Shown in pieces: positions 23,355 through 32,108 of a DNA stretch of 64,000 nt. Below the pieces are notes generated by a model that saw only the letters and a program-made list of their open reading frames with translations, was not told where the DNA came from and ran no database searches. Both the position numbers and the translations under genes were made by a program. Numbering within the stretch: the stretch's first letter is position 1; every line of letters starts with the position of its first letter. The stretch is taken from positions 186,001 to 250,000 of the forward strand of contig NZ_JACKTY010000049.1 in assembly GCF_025822605.1 (NCBI RefSeq), written 5' to 3'. This DNA is from Mycolicibacterium komossense (GTDB lineage: Bacteria; Actinomycetota; Actinomycetes; Mycobacteriales; Mycobacteriaceae).

Positions 23355-25160
23355 ATGACCACAGAGATTGAGCCGACTGAGACTGCGATGACAAAGAGCC
23401 AGGCCTTCGAGGGTGCAGAGACAGCAGGGACGCAAGATCCGGTAGCGGAGGACGTCACCGCCAGCCGCCGGGTGCGGATGGATCACGACCACCCGCACTA
23501 CAAGTGGGTGGTCCTGTCCAACACCACGTTGGGCACTCTGCTGGCCACCATCAACGCCTCGATCGTGCTCATCTCGCTGCCGGCCATCTTTCGCGGGATC
23601 GGCCTCAACCCGCTGGCGCCGGGCAACGTCAGCTACCTGCTGTGGATGCTGATGGGCTACCTGGTGGTGACCGCCGTCCTGGTCGTCCCTTTCGGGCGCA
23701 TGGGCGACATGTTCGGCCGAGTGAAGATCTACAACGTCGGCTTCGTCGTCTTCACCCTGGCCGCGGTCGGCCTGTCGTTCGACCCCTTTCACCTCGACGG
23801 TGGCGCGATCTGGCTGATCGCCTGGCGCGTGATCCAGGGCATCGGCGGCGCCATGCTGATGGCGTCGTCGTCGGCGATCCTGACCGACGCCTTCCCGGCC
23901 AACCAGCGCGGCATGGCGCTCGGCGTCAACATGGTCTCGGCCGTTGCCGGCTCGTTCCTCGGCCTGCTGATCGGCGGCTTCCTATCCGAGTGGCACTGGA
24001 AGGCGATCTTCTGGGTCGGCGTCCCGATCGGAATCCTCGGCACCATGTGGAGCATCCGGTCGCTGAAGGAACTCGGCGTTCGCACCCCAGGGCGACTGGA
24101 CTGGGCGGGCACGCTGTCGTTCGGTATCGGCCTGACAGTGCTGCTGATCGGCATCACCTACGGCATCCAGCCCTACGGCGATTCCACCACCGGCTGGACC
24201 AACCCCTGGGTCTTCGGCTCGATCGCGTTCGGCCTGCTCTCCTTGGTGGCGTTCTGCTTCATCGAACTGCACGTCGACTCACCGATGGTCGACATCCGGT
24301 TGTTCAGATCCGCGTCGTTCGGGATGGGCAACCTGGCGGGATTGATGTCGTCCATGGGCCGCGGTGGCCTGCAGTTCATGCTGATCATCTGGCTGCAAGG
24401 CATCTGGCTTCCGTTGCATGGCTACAGCTTCGAGTCGACACCGCTGTGGGCTGGAATCTATCTGCTGCCGATCACCGTCGGATTCCTGGTGGCCGGGCCG
24501 GCCGCGGGCTGGTTGTCCGACCGCTATGGCGCGCGGCCGTTCACCGTCGGCGGCATGTTGCTGATGGCCGCCACCTTCGTCGGGCTGGTGCTGATCCCGG
24601 TGAACTTCAACTATCTGGTCTTCGCGGTGCTGGCCTTCCTCAACGGACTCGGCGGCGGCATTTTCACCTCGCCCAACACCGCGGCCATCATGTCGAGCGT
24701 TCCGGCGTCGCAGCGCGGTGCGGCCTCCGGTGTGCGCGCGACGTTCTTCAACGCCGGCTCGTCCCTGTCGATCGGGGTGTTCTTCTCACTGATGATCGTC
24801 GGCCTGTCCCACACCCTGCCGTCGGCGATGAGCACCGGTCTGCAGGCCCAGGGCGTGCCCGCCTCCGTGGCACACGACGTGGCCAACCTGCCACCGGTCG
24901 GCAGCCTGTTCGCGGCGTTCCTCGGCTACAACCCGATCGCGGAGCTGCTGGCACCGTCGGGTGCGCTGCAGCAGCCGGGGGTGAATGCGGAGGTGCTCAC
25001 GGGCAAGACGTTCTTCCCGCAGCTGATCACCGAGCCGTTCCACTCCGGACTGACGGTGGTGTTCATCGCCGCCGCGGTGATGATGCTGATCGGGGCGGTG
25101 GCGTCACTGTTCAACCCCGGTAAGTACGCGACGGCGCCCGGGGCCGACAACGCGGCGTAG
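23355..25160 (+). CDS. DHA2-family (14-TMS) MFS drug exporter
   Basis: 601-aa major facilitator protein. A 55-residue hydrophilic N-terminus precedes about 14 membrane segments. Motif A is GRMGDMFGRVKIY, motif C-like GMALGVNMVSAVAGSFLGLLIGG (cut), and a second motif A-like GWLSDRYGARPF; this fits the EmrB/QacA DHA2 group. NTTLGTLLATINASIVLISLP is the usual first helix. It is divergent from thiD and occupies the place of thiC relative to H37Rv. No linked regulator is visible. GAGGTG about 11 nt upstream of the ATG may act as ribosome-binding site. The exported substrate is unknown. Confidence 0.88.
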   Translation: MTTEIEPTETAMTKSQAFEGAETAGTQDPVAEDVTASRRVRMDHDHPHYKWVVLSNTTLGTLLATINASIVLISLPAIFRGIGLNPLAPGNVSYLLWMLMGYLVVTAVLVVPFGRMGDMFGRVKIYNVGFVVFTLAAVGLSFDPFHLDGGAIWLIAWRVIQGIGGAMLMASSSAILTDAFPANQRGMALGVNMVSAVAGSFLGLLIGGFLSEWHWKAIFWVGVPIGILGTMWSIRSLKELGVRTPGRLDWAGTLSFGIGLTVLLIGITYGIQPYGDSTTGWTNPWVFGSIAFGLLSLVAFCFIELHVDSPMVDIRLFRSASFGMGNLAGLMSSMGRGGLQFMLIIWLQGIWLPLHGYSFESTPLWAGIYLLPITVGFLVAGPAAGWLSDRYGARPFTVGGMLLMAATFVGLVLIPVNFNYLVFAVLAFLNGLGGGIFTSPNTAAIMSSVPASQRGAASGVRATFFNAGSSLSIGVFFSLMIVGLSHTLPSAMSTGLQAQGVPASVAHDVANLPPVGSLFAAFLGYNPIAELLAPSGALQQPGVNAEVLTGKTFFPQLITEPFHSGLTVVFIAAAVMMLIGAVASLFNPGKYATAPGADNAA

Positions 25161-25174
25161 CTAGTCTGGGCGGG

Positions 25175-25825
25175 GTGACTCCCTCCACCACGACGACGCA
25201 ACGCCGCGCCTTCAACGACGGCATCACGCGGTTCTGGACCTTCGCCGCTCCGGCCTACGACGCACGCTGCCTCCAGCGCTGGGTGTACCGGCCGGCGCAG
25301 GACGAAGCCATCGCCGCGCTGCGCCAGCACGGGTCCCGACGGATCGCCGATATCGCCTGCGGAACCGGCATCCTGGCCGACCGGATCCGTCGTGAGCTGG
25401 GGCCCGATGAGGTCTACGGCGTCGATATGTCCGACGGGATGCTGGCTCAGGCCCGGCGGCGGTCGGCGGATGTGCGCTGGATGAAGGGCCCGGCCGAGCA
25501 ACTGCCCTTCGAGGACGGCTTCCTCGACGCGGTGGTCAGCACATCGGCCTTCCACTTCTTCGACCAGCCCGCGGCGCTGCGGGAATTCCACCGGGTGCTG
25601 GCGCCGGGCGGGCTGGCCGCCGTCGCCACCATCAGCCCGCGACAGCTGCTGCCGGTGCAACTGCTCTCGGCCAGCCTCAGCAATCCCGCCCACAACCCGT
25701 CACCGGCGGATATGCGGTCGTTGTTCGACGGGGCGGGGTTCGAGATCAGCGACCAGCATCGGGTCCGTCGGCCGGTGTGGACGCAGGTGGTCAGCGATCT
25801 GATCACCGTCGGGATCAAGGCTTAA
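25175..25825 (+). CDS. Class I SAM-dependent methyltransferase (UbiE/COQ5-like)
   Basis: 216-aa methyltransferase with motif I ADIACGTGILADRI (about 50-63), VYGVDMSDGMLAQARRR, PAEQLPFEDGFLDAVVS and RVLAPGGLAAVATI. The substrate is unknown. GTG at 25175 follows TAGTCT (25162-25167) by 7 nt with no Shine-Dalgarno, so it is probably leaderless with its own promoter although it is only 14 bp behind the exporter gene. Its end overlaps xthA by 4 bp on the opposite strand. Confidence 0.85.
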   Translation: MTPSTTTTQRRAFNDGITRFWTFAAPAYDARCLQRWVYRPAQDEAIAALRQHGSRRIADIACGTGILADRIRRELGPDEVYGVDMSDGMLAQARRRSADVRWMKGPAEQLPFEDGFLDAVVSTSAFHFFDQPAALREFHRVLAPGGLAAVATISPRQLLPVQLLSASLSNPAHNPSPADMRSLFDGAGFEISDQHRVRRPVWTQVVSDLITVGIKA

Positions 25826-26655
25826 CGGGTCAGGTCCACCAGCACCGGGGCGTGATCACTCGGCGCCGGGGTGCCCTTCTTGCCCGGCTTGCGTTCGTCG
25901 CGCGCGATCTCGGCGTGCACGACGCGCTCCGCCAGCGCGGGCGAGCCGAGGATGAAATCGATCCGCATCCCTTCCTTCCTGGGGAAGCGCAGCTGCGTGT
26001 AATCCCAGTAGGTGAACACCCCAGGTCCGGGGGTGAAGGGCCGGACCACGTCGGTGAACTGAGCGTCGACGATCGCGTTGAACGCGGCGCGCTCCGCTGC
26101 GGACACATGCGTGCTGTCCTGGAATTTGGCGACATCCCAGACGTCGTCGTCGGTGGGGGCGATGTTCCAGTCGCCGACCATCGCGATCGGCGTCGTCGGG
26201 TCGTCCTTCAGCCATCCGGCGGCCGTATCTCGTAGTGCGGCGAGCCATTCCAGCTTGTAGGCATAGTGCGGGTCATCCAGGGTGCGGCCGTTGGGCACAT
26301 ACAGGCTCCACACCCGCACCCCGCCGCAGGTAGCACCGATCGCCCGGGCCTCGGCGGCCGCCTCGAGCTCCGGTTTACTGCTCCACGTCGGCTGGCCGTC
26401 GAACCCGATCTCGACGTTGTCCAGCCCGACCCGCGAGGCGATCGCCACCCCGTTCCACTGGTTGAGCCCGACGTGGGCCACTTCGTAGCCCAGCGCCTCG
26501 AACGGCATCGTCGGGAACTGGGCATCGGTGCACTTGGTCTCCTGCATCGCCAGCACGTCGACATCGGCGCGGCCCAGCCAGTCGATCACCCGGTCCACCC
26601 TGGTGCGGATCGAGTTCACATTCCAGGTCGCCACTCGCAGCGTCGTCTCAGGCAT
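25822..26655 (-). CDS. xthA: Exodeoxyribonuclease III (AP endonuclease) XthA
   Basis: 277-aa endonuclease/exonuclease/phosphatase-fold DNA repair enzyme of base-excision repair. ATWNVNSIRTR, the metal-binding Glu in MQETKCTD, GDWNIAPTDDDVWD and the catalytic SDHAPV are all present. On the minus strand TAGTCT (26662-26667) ends 6 nt before the ATG, so it is probably leaderless, with its promoter inside the 3' end of the GNAT gene 2 bp upstream. Confidence 0.95.
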   Translation of the reverse strand: MPETTLRVATWNVNSIRTRVDRVIDWLGRADVDVLAMQETKCTDAQFPTMPFEALGYEVAHVGLNQWNGVAIASRVGLDNVEIGFDGQPTWSSKPELEAAAEARAIGATCGGVRVWSLYVPNGRTLDDPHYAYKLEWLAALRDTAAGWLKDDPTTPIAMVGDWNIAPTDDDVWDVAKFQDSTHVSAAERAAFNAIVDAQFTDVVRPFTPGPGVFTYWDYTQLRFPRKEGMRIDFILGSPALAERVVHAEIARDERKPGKKGTPAPSDHAPVLVDLTR

Positions 26656-26657
26656 GC

Positions 26658-27578
26658 CTAGAGACTAGGGCCGGGGGGTGACCCCAATAAATTCACAGCC
26701 TCGATGTACCGATGGTCGTGATGCAGCCGAAAACCCATCGACTCGTACAGGGCGATCGCCGGTTCGTTGTCGGCCAGAACCTCCACGTACACCTGCTCGG
26801 CGCCGTGTTCGGCGCCCCAGGTCAGCAACGCCGCACAGATAGTGCGTGCGTGCCCCTGTCTGCGCCGGTCGGGGTGCACCCGGACCGATGAAACGCCGAG
26901 CCAGCGGGTGCCGTCGGGTGCGGTGGTGACCGCGCCGCGCCCGACGGCCGCACCCGGCACCGCCGCGAAGGTGACCTCGCCGCCAATGACCGCCGTCAGT
27001 ACCTCGACAGGGACATCGCGTTCGTAGATCGCCAGCCAGTCGGCGTCGGGACGGCCGGTCAGGACCGCGCCCGGGCCGGACGGGACGTCGGCCACGTCGC
27101 GAACCATCACCCGCGTCGGCTTGACCCCGGTGGCGCTCACCCGCAGCAGCCGCTCGGGAACGGCTAACCAGGCCGGCTGGCCGCGGTCGCGGTACCAGTC
27201 CACCACCGCGGGAAGGTCCGCCACGGCGGCCGAAAAATCAAGGGGGATAGCCGAGTTCGCACGGCTCGTATACGCGGTGCCGGAGACGACACCCGAGCGC
27301 AGGAACCAGCCGGCCAGCCACTGCTGCTCGGTGCCCGGCCAGGCCAGTGCCGCGGCGTGCTCCAGGGCCCGGATCTCCGAGGCGCGGACCGGGCGGTGGG
27401 ACAACTCGCGCACCGCGACGATGGCGTCCGGCGCGATCTCGACGACCCCATCGGATTTGGTGCGCACCAATACCTGCGGCGATACCGCCTCGACGTGCCC
27501 GACCACATCGGTCAGTGCGTGCTCCGGGTCGGTGACCAGCCGGTATCGGATGCTGACGCGGCTCCCGACGGACGGCAC
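26658..27578 (-). CDS. GNAT-family N-acetyltransferase
   Basis: 306-aa two-part protein: an N-terminal SH3-like region (RYRLVTDPEHALTDVVGHVEAV cut) and a C-terminal GNAT domain whose acetyl-CoA loop is VHPDRRRQGHART (R/Q-x-x-G-x-G/A), followed by VEVLADNEPAIALYESMGFR. It corresponds to Rv0428c in the xthA-def interval. GTG at 27578 begins VPSVGSRVS, 7 nt after the def stop; the frame remains open to 27641 inside def. Substrate unknown. Confidence 0.87.
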   Translation of the reverse strand: MPSVGSRVSIRYRLVTDPEHALTDVVGHVEAVSPQVLVRTKSDGVVEIAPDAIVAVRELSHRPVRASEIRALEHAAALAWPGTEQQWLAGWFLRSGVVSGTAYTSRANSAIPLDFSAAVADLPAVVDWYRDRGQPAWLAVPERLLRVSATGVKPTRVMVRDVADVPSGPGAVLTGRPDADWLAIYERDVPVEVLTAVIGGEVTFAAVPGAAVGRGAVTTAPDGTRWLGVSSVRVHPDRRRQGHARTICAALLTWGAEHGAEQVYVEVLADNEPAIALYESMGFRLHHDHRYIEAVNLLGSPPGPSL

Positions 27579-27585
27579 CTGGCGG

Positions 27586-28179
27586 CTAGTGGCCAAACGG
27601 GTCGGGGCCCTCACCCGGCATCCACGACAGCCCGGGTACACCCCAACCGTTGGATTTCACCGTCTTCTTGGCGGCGCGGGCGTTGCGCCCGACCAGCCGG
27701 TCGAGGTACAGGAAACCGTCGAGATGTCCGGTCTCGTGCTGGAGCATCCGCGCGAACAGGCCGTTGCCCTCAAGGGTGATCTGGTTGCCGTCGGCGTCCA
27801 GCCCGGTGACCCTCGCCCAGGTGGCCCGGCCCGTCGGGAACGATTCGCCGGGCACCGACAGGCAACCCTCGTCGTCGTCATCGGGATCGGGCATCGTCTC
27901 GGGAACCTCGGAGGTCTCCAGGACCGGGTTGATGACCACGCCCCGGCGTCGCGGCGACTGACCGCGCTCGTCGGCGCAGTCATAGACGAACACCCGCAGT
28001 GGGACGCCGATCTGGTTGGCCGCCAGGCCGACTCCGTATGCGGCATCCATGGTTTCGTAGAGATCGGTGATCAGATCGGCGATGTCTGCGGGCAGCGAGC
28101 CGTCGGCGCCGACGGGCACCGGACTGGTCGCGGTATGCAGAACTGGATCTCCCACGATCCGAATTGGTACGACTGCCAT
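27586..28179 (-). CDS. def: Peptide deformylase
   Basis: 197-aa metalloenzyme that removes N-formyl groups from nascent proteins. All three motifs are present: GVGLAANQIG (about 49-58), EGCLSVP (Cys106, metal ligand) and QHETGH (His148, Glu149, His152). Length equals that of the M. tuberculosis enzyme. ATG at 28179 starts MAVVPIRIVGDP; further upstream residues are not conserved. A TAAGCT hexamer on the minus strand (28188-28193) ends 8 nt before the ATG. Confidence 0.96.
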   Translation of the reverse strand: MAVVPIRIVGDPVLHTATSPVPVGADGSLPADIADLITDLYETMDAAYGVGLAANQIGVPLRVFVYDCADERGQSPRRRGVVINPVLETSEVPETMPDPDDDDEGCLSVPGESFPTGRATWARVTGLDADGNQITLEGNGLFARMLQHETGHLDGFLYLDRLVGRNARAAKKTVKSNGWGVPGLSWMPGEGPDPFGH

Positions 28180-28303
28180 GATCGGCAAGCTTAAGTCAGC
28201 CGACGCGCGGGCTCGGGTGCCGTCCCATCTGTTGTGCGCGTGGTTCAATACTCGCCGGGACACAGCGATGTCATTCAGGCTTGCGAAAGGCCAAGGGAGC
28301 AAT

Positions 28304-28612
28304 ATGGACGGCGCCATGGCGAGAGCTGAGCGGTCGGGGGATGACGCTGAGCTCACCGATGGGCTGACCCGTCGTGAGCACGACATCCTTGCCTTCGAGC
28401 GGCAGTGGTGGAAGTACGCGGGAGCCAAAGAAGAAGCCATCAAGGAACTCTTCTCGATGTCGGCGACTCGGTACTACCAGGTTCTGAACGCACTTGTTGA
28501 TCGGCCCGAGGCGTTGGCCGCGGATCCGATGCTGGTCAAGCGGCTGCGCAGGCTCCGTGCGAGCAGGCAGAAAGCGCGCGCCGCCCGCCGGCTGGGGTTC
28601 GACGTCACCTGA
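28304..28612 (+). CDS. DUF3263 family protein
   Basis: 102-aa protein conserved in mycobacteria (Rv0430 type). LTRREHDILAFERQWWKYAGAKEEAIKELF (cut) followed by SATRYYQVLNALVDRPEAL and a basic C-terminus suggests a helix-turn-helix-like nucleic-acid-binding protein, but no function is established. ATG at 28304 has GGGAG 5-6 nt upstream. It precedes virR by 43 bp. Confidence 0.85.
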   Translation: MDGAMARAERSGDDAELTDGLTRREHDILAFERQWWKYAGAKEEAIKELFSMSATRYYQVLNALVDRPEALAADPMLVKRLRRLRASRQKARAARRLGFDVT

Positions 28613-28655
28613 GCGTCTTTTCGAGTTATCGGCGTCAGTCGATAGGGTGGGCCAA

Positions 28656-29141
28656 ATGAACGAGCGCGTTCCCGACTCTTCCGGGCTACCTCTGCGCGCC
28701 ATGGTGATGGTGCTGCTGTTCCTGGGTGTCGTCTTTCTGCTCGTCGGTTTTCAGGCGATGGGCTCGAACAACGACTCCAGCGACAACGACAACTCCGCGC
28801 CGACCGTCTCCACCTCGTCGGCCACCGCGGCGCCTGCGACCTCCGCGGTGACCCCGCCGCCCGAGGCGGCCAATACCGAGGTGCGGGTGTTCAACATCTC
28901 CGAAGCTGCGGGTGTGGCCGATCGCACCGCCACCCGCCTGCGTGACGGTGGCTGGAATGTCGCCGAGATCGGCAACCTGACCTTGCCCAACGTCACTGCC
29001 ACCACGGTCTACTTCGGCACCGCCGAAGGGGAGCAGACCGCTGCCGAGGACGTGGGTCGACTGCTCGACGCGCCGGTCGAACCGCGCATCCCGGAAGTGG
29101 CGGAGCAGCCTCCGGGCGTCATCGTGGTGGTCACGGGTTAG
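28656..29141 (+). CDS. virR: VirR-like membrane protein with LytR C-terminal domain
   Basis: 161-aa protein with one N-terminal transmembrane helix (AMVMVLLFLGVVFLLVGFQ), a Ser/Thr/Ala-rich linker (about 38-70) and a LytR_C domain (TEVRVFNISEAAGVADRTATRL cut). Position and architecture match Rv0431, VirR, which affects vesicle release and cell-envelope integrity in M. tuberculosis. The TAGGGT hexamer (28643-28648) ends 7 nt before the ATG: probably leaderless. Confidence 0.88.
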   Translation: MNERVPDSSGLPLRAMVMVLLFLGVVFLLVGFQAMGSNNDSSDNDNSAPTVSTSSATAAPATSAVTPPPEAANTEVRVFNISEAAGVADRTATRLRDGGWNVAEIGNLTLPNVTATTVYFGTAEGEQTAAEDVGRLLDAPVEPRIPEVAEQPPGVIVVVTG

Positions 29142-29144
29142 GCT
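29139..29144 (+). promoter_or_regulatory. -10 element (TAGGCT) for sodC, made partly from the virR stop codon
   Basis: TAGGCT ends 6 nt before the sodC ATG at 29151, and its first three bases are the TAG stop of virR. No Shine-Dalgarno precedes sodC, so independent leaderless transcription is likely. Confidence 0.55.
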
Positions 29145-29150
29145 CTGCGC

Positions 29151-29888
29151 ATGGTCAAGCCCGCCAACCTTTCCGTGCCCGCCAGTCGTTCGGTAAAGAT
29201 CGCCGCTGCCGCACTCTTCGTAGTCCCGGTCGCGTTGTTGAGCGCCTGCAGTCCCAACGAGCCCGTCGCCACGTCGCCCGGCACCACCCCGTCGATCTGG
29301 ACCGGGTCGCCTGCGCCGTCGGCCGAGTCAGGTTCCGGCCACGGTGTGGAGGGCAACAGTGGGGCCAACGCCAACAAGCTGGTCACGCCGATCAAGTCGG
29401 CGGACGGCACACAGGTCGCGACGGCGACCTTCGAATTCTCGCCGGGCTACGCGACGGTCACCGTTCAGACCACCGGCACCGGCAAGCTCGCCCCCGGATT
29501 CCACGGGCTGCACATCCACTCGGTGGGCAAGTGCGAGGCGAACTCGGTGGCTCCGAGCGGCGGCGCGCCGGGCGACTTCAATTCCGCCGGTGGACATTTC
29601 CAGGTTCCCGGCCACAGCGCCCACCCCGCCAGCGGCGATCTGGCCTCGCTGCAGGTGCGCGGCGACGGCTCGGCGATGTTGGTGACCACCACCGACGCGT
29701 TCACCGAGGACGACCTCCTGGCCGGCACCAAGACGGCGATCATCATCCACGAGAACGCCGACAACTTCGCGAACATCCCGCCGGAGCGCTATCAGCAGGT
29801 CAACGGAACTCCCGGCCCTGACGAGATGACGATGGCGACCGGCGATGCCGGTAAGCGGATCGCGTGCGGTGTCATCGGCAGCGGGTAG
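29151..29888 (+). CDS. sodC: Cu/Zn superoxide dismutase lipoprotein SodC
   Basis: 245-aa exported lipoprotein (lipobox LSAC, Cys33) with a Ser/Pro/Gly-rich linker and a Cu/Zn SOD domain. The copper ligands lie in HGLHIHSVGKCE, the bridging/zinc region in GGHFQVPGHSAHPASGDL, and the last His in IIIHENADNF. It detoxifies extracytoplasmic superoxide. The 3' end overlaps the next gene's GTG by 20 nt. Confidence 0.95.
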   Translation: MVKPANLSVPASRSVKIAAAALFVVPVALLSACSPNEPVATSPGTTPSIWTGSPAPSAESGSGHGVEGNSGANANKLVTPIKSADGTQVATATFEFSPGYATVTVQTTGTGKLAPGFHGLHIHSVGKCEANSVAPSGGAPGDFNSAGGHFQVPGHSAHPASGDLASLQVRGDGSAMLVTTTDAFTEDDLLAGTKTAIIIHENADNFANIPPERYQQVNGTPGPDEMTMATGDAGKRIACGVIGSG

Positions 29889-31017
29889 CTTCGCCGGCCA
29901 CAAACCGGCGCATATCGACTTCGCCGGTTCCTACCGGCCGACGGTCGGTGTCGAATGGGAATTCGCCCTCGTCGACGCCAAGACTCGCGACCTGAGCAAC
30001 GAGGCCGCCGCGGTGATCGCCGAAATCGGCGAGAACCCGCACGTACACAAAGAACTGCTGCGCAACACCATCGAGATCGTCACCGGCATCTCGGAGAATG
30101 CCGGCCACGCGATGGCGGATCTGGCCGGCACCCTGCACACCGTCAAGCAGGTGGTGCACGACCGCGGCATGGAGCTGTTCTGCGCGGGCACCCATCCCTT
30201 CGCGGAATGGGAGGCCCAGAAGCTGACCGACGGCCGGCGTTACGCCGAGCTGATCAACCGCACGCAGTGGTGGGGCCGTCAAATGCTGATCTGGGGCGTG
30301 CACGTGCACGTCGGGGTGTCCTCGGCGCACAAGGTGATGCCGATCATCACCTCGCTGCTCAACCACTACCCGCATCTGCTCGCCCTGTCGGCGTCCTCGC
30401 CGTGGTGGGACGGCGTGGACACCGGTTACGCCAGTAACCGGGCGATGATGTTCCAGCAGTTGCCGACCGCCGGGCTGCCGTTCCAGTTCCAGACGTGGCC
30501 TGAGTTCGAGGGTTTCGTGTCGGATCAGAAGAAGACCGGCATCATCGACCACATCAACGAAATCCGTTGGGATATTCGCCCTTCACCGCATCTGGGCACC
30601 ATCGAAGTCCGGATATTCGACGGCGTCTCCAATATTCGTGAGCTCGGCGCCCTGGTCGCGTTGACGCACTGTCTGATCGTCGACCTCGACCGCCGACTCG
30701 ACGCGGGTGAGGCACTGCCGCACATGCCGCCGTGGCATGTGCAGGAGAACAAGTGGCGCGCAGCACGTTACGGCCTCGATGCGGTCATCATCCTGGACGC
30801 CGAGAGCAACGAACGACTGGTCACCGAAGATCTCGACGAACTGTTGAACCGTCTCGAGCCGGTGGCCCGGTCGCTGAACTGCGCCGACGAACTGGCCGGC
30901 GTCGCCGACATCCCACGCCTGGGCGCGTCGTATCAGCGGCAGCGCCGGGTGGCCGAGGAACACGACGGTGACCTTCGCGCCGTGGTGGATGCCCTCGTCG
31001 AGGAATTGGATGTCTAG
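29869..31017 (+). CDS. Carboxylate-amine ligase, glutamate-cysteine ligase 2 (YbdK) type
   Basis: 382-aa ATP-grasp-like GCS2 family enzyme (Rv0433 type). YRPTVGVEWEFALVD, ELLRNTIEIVTGI, LFCAGTHPFAEWE, WGVHVHVGVSSAHKVMP and RWDIRPSPHLGTIEVRI are characteristic. A weak glutamate-cysteine ligase activity is known for E. coli YbdK; the real substrate here is unknown, since mycobacteria make mycothiol. GTG at 29869 is chosen as the start closest to the conserved region; an in-frame ATG at 29845 lies further inside sodC. It overlaps the following lipoprotein gene by 8 nt. Confidence 0.87.
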   Translation: MSSAAGSFAGHKPAHIDFAGSYRPTVGVEWEFALVDAKTRDLSNEAAAVIAEIGENPHVHKELLRNTIEIVTGISENAGHAMADLAGTLHTVKQVVHDRGMELFCAGTHPFAEWEAQKLTDGRRYAELINRTQWWGRQMLIWGVHVHVGVSSAHKVMPIITSLLNHYPHLLALSASSPWWDGVDTGYASNRAMMFQQLPTAGLPFQFQTWPEFEGFVSDQKKTGIIDHINEIRWDIRPSPHLGTIEVRIFDGVSNIRELGALVALTHCLIVDLDRRLDAGEALPHMPPWHVQENKWRAARYGLDAVIILDAESNERLVTEDLDELLNRLEPVARSLNCADELAGVADIPRLGASYQRQRRVAEEHDGDLRAVVDALVEELDV

Positions 31018-31444
31018 GCGGGGTATACGGAGCGTCCCGGTGGCGCTGTCCGGCCTGGCTGCCATCGCGGCGGTCCTCGTCGGCTGCTCCGAAACCATCT
31101 CCGGCACCCCGCAGGCCGATCCGGCGCAGGCCGGGATTCCTCTGTCACCCACAACCACTAGCCGCCCGTCGCGCACCAGCGGGCCGGCCCCCTCGGCCAC
31201 GGTGCCGGCGGTCCCCACCCGCACCACCACACCGGGCGGTGTCGCGCCCGCGGGTACCGACGCCACCTGCGCCGATTTCGGCTCGATGGACGACGCCGCC
31301 AAACGGGCACTGTTGGTGCAGCTCGGCAAGGACAACGCGCTGATCGGACAGAATCCCGAGATGTGGGTTTCGATCGCCGATATGCTCTGCTCGATCACGA
31401 GCCCGACGGCATTGGTCAAAGACGTTGTGATGGGCAAGATGTGA
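31010..31444 (+). CDS. Small lipoprotein of unknown function
   Basis: 144-aa lipoprotein: signal peptide ending in lipobox LVGC (Cys26), a Pro/Thr/Ser-rich spacer (about 36-82), then a short globular domain with two cysteines (ATCADFGSMDD and ADMLCSI) that could form a disulfide. The ATG overlaps the GCS2-like stop by 8 nt, so translation is coupled. I do not recognise a family with certainty; it resembles mycobacterial lpp-type lipoproteins. Confidence 0.75.
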   Translation: MSRRGIRSVPVALSGLAAIAAVLVGCSETISGTPQADPAQAGIPLSPTTTSRPSRTSGPAPSATVPAVPTRTTTPGGVAPAGTDATCADFGSMDDAAKRALLVQLGKDNALIGQNPEMWVSIADMLCSITSPTALVKDVVMGKM

Positions 31445-31460
31445 CCGTCATGGATCCGAT

Positions 31461-32108
31461 GTGACGGGTACCCCGATGTTCCCGCTTGAGTCGGTGCTAC
31501 TGCCCGGCGACGAACTGCCGCTGCGCGTCTTCGAACCCCGGTACTCGGCGCTGGTGCGGGACTGCCTGGCCGGTGAGCAGAAGAACTTCGGCGTGGTCCT
31601 GATCGAACGGGGTCGCGAGGTCGGCGGCGGCGAGACACGGTGCGACGTCGGGGTGACGGTCCGGATCGCCGAGTACGAGGATTACGGCGCCGGCCGCTAC
31701 CGCCTGAGATGCCCGGTCCAGGAACGTATCCGGGTCGTCGAATGGTTGCCGGACGATCCCTACCCGCGGGCCGTCATCGAGGCGTGGCCGGATGAGCCCG
31801 GGCTGATCGGCGACGCCGAGATCAGTGATCTGGAGGACCGGATCTGGGCGGTGTTCGAGCGGATCGCCGAGGCGCGCGGGCTGGAACTCGGCGGGCGGGA
31901 GCTGCTGGTCGCCCCCGATTTCCCCGATGAGCCGGGAAAACGGTTGTACGCGTTGGCGGCTCGGCTACCGATGGGGGATGCCGACCGGTATGCGGTGTTG
32001 GCGGCGCCGTCGCCCATCCAGCGACTCGTCGCGATGCGGGAGGCCGTGGACACGGTGGCCGCTCTGGTGGAATTCCAGCTGTCATCCCCCGAAGACGGGC
32101 CGGACTAA
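31461..32108 (+). CDS. LON substrate-binding-domain protein
   Basis: 215-aa stand-alone LON N-terminal domain (Rv0434 type) without the AAA or protease domains of Lon. MFPLESVLLPGDELPLRVFEPRY and GEQKNFGVVLIERG are the diagnostic strands. GTG at 31461 is used; ATG at 31476 (MFPLES) is an alternative. The stop lies at the edge of a MIRU-like repeat. Its function is unknown; peptide binding is inferred from the family. Confidence 0.85.
   Translation: MTGTPMFPLESVLLPGDELPLRVFEPRYSALVRDCLAGEQKNFGVVLIERGREVGGGETRCDVGVTVRIAEYEDYGAGRYRLRCPVQERIRVVEWLPDDPYPRAVIEAWPDEPGLIGDAEISDLEDRIWAVFERIAEARGLELGGRELLVAPDFPDEPGKRLYALAARLPMGDADRYAVLAAPSPIQRLVAMREAVDTVAALVEFQLSSPEDGPD

Noticed and set aside
23504..25123. 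539-codon frame within the DHA2 exporter gene
   Set aside because: Same-strand shadow frame, Arg/His/Pro-rich, with no recognisable domain, while the other frame is a clean 14-TMS transporter.
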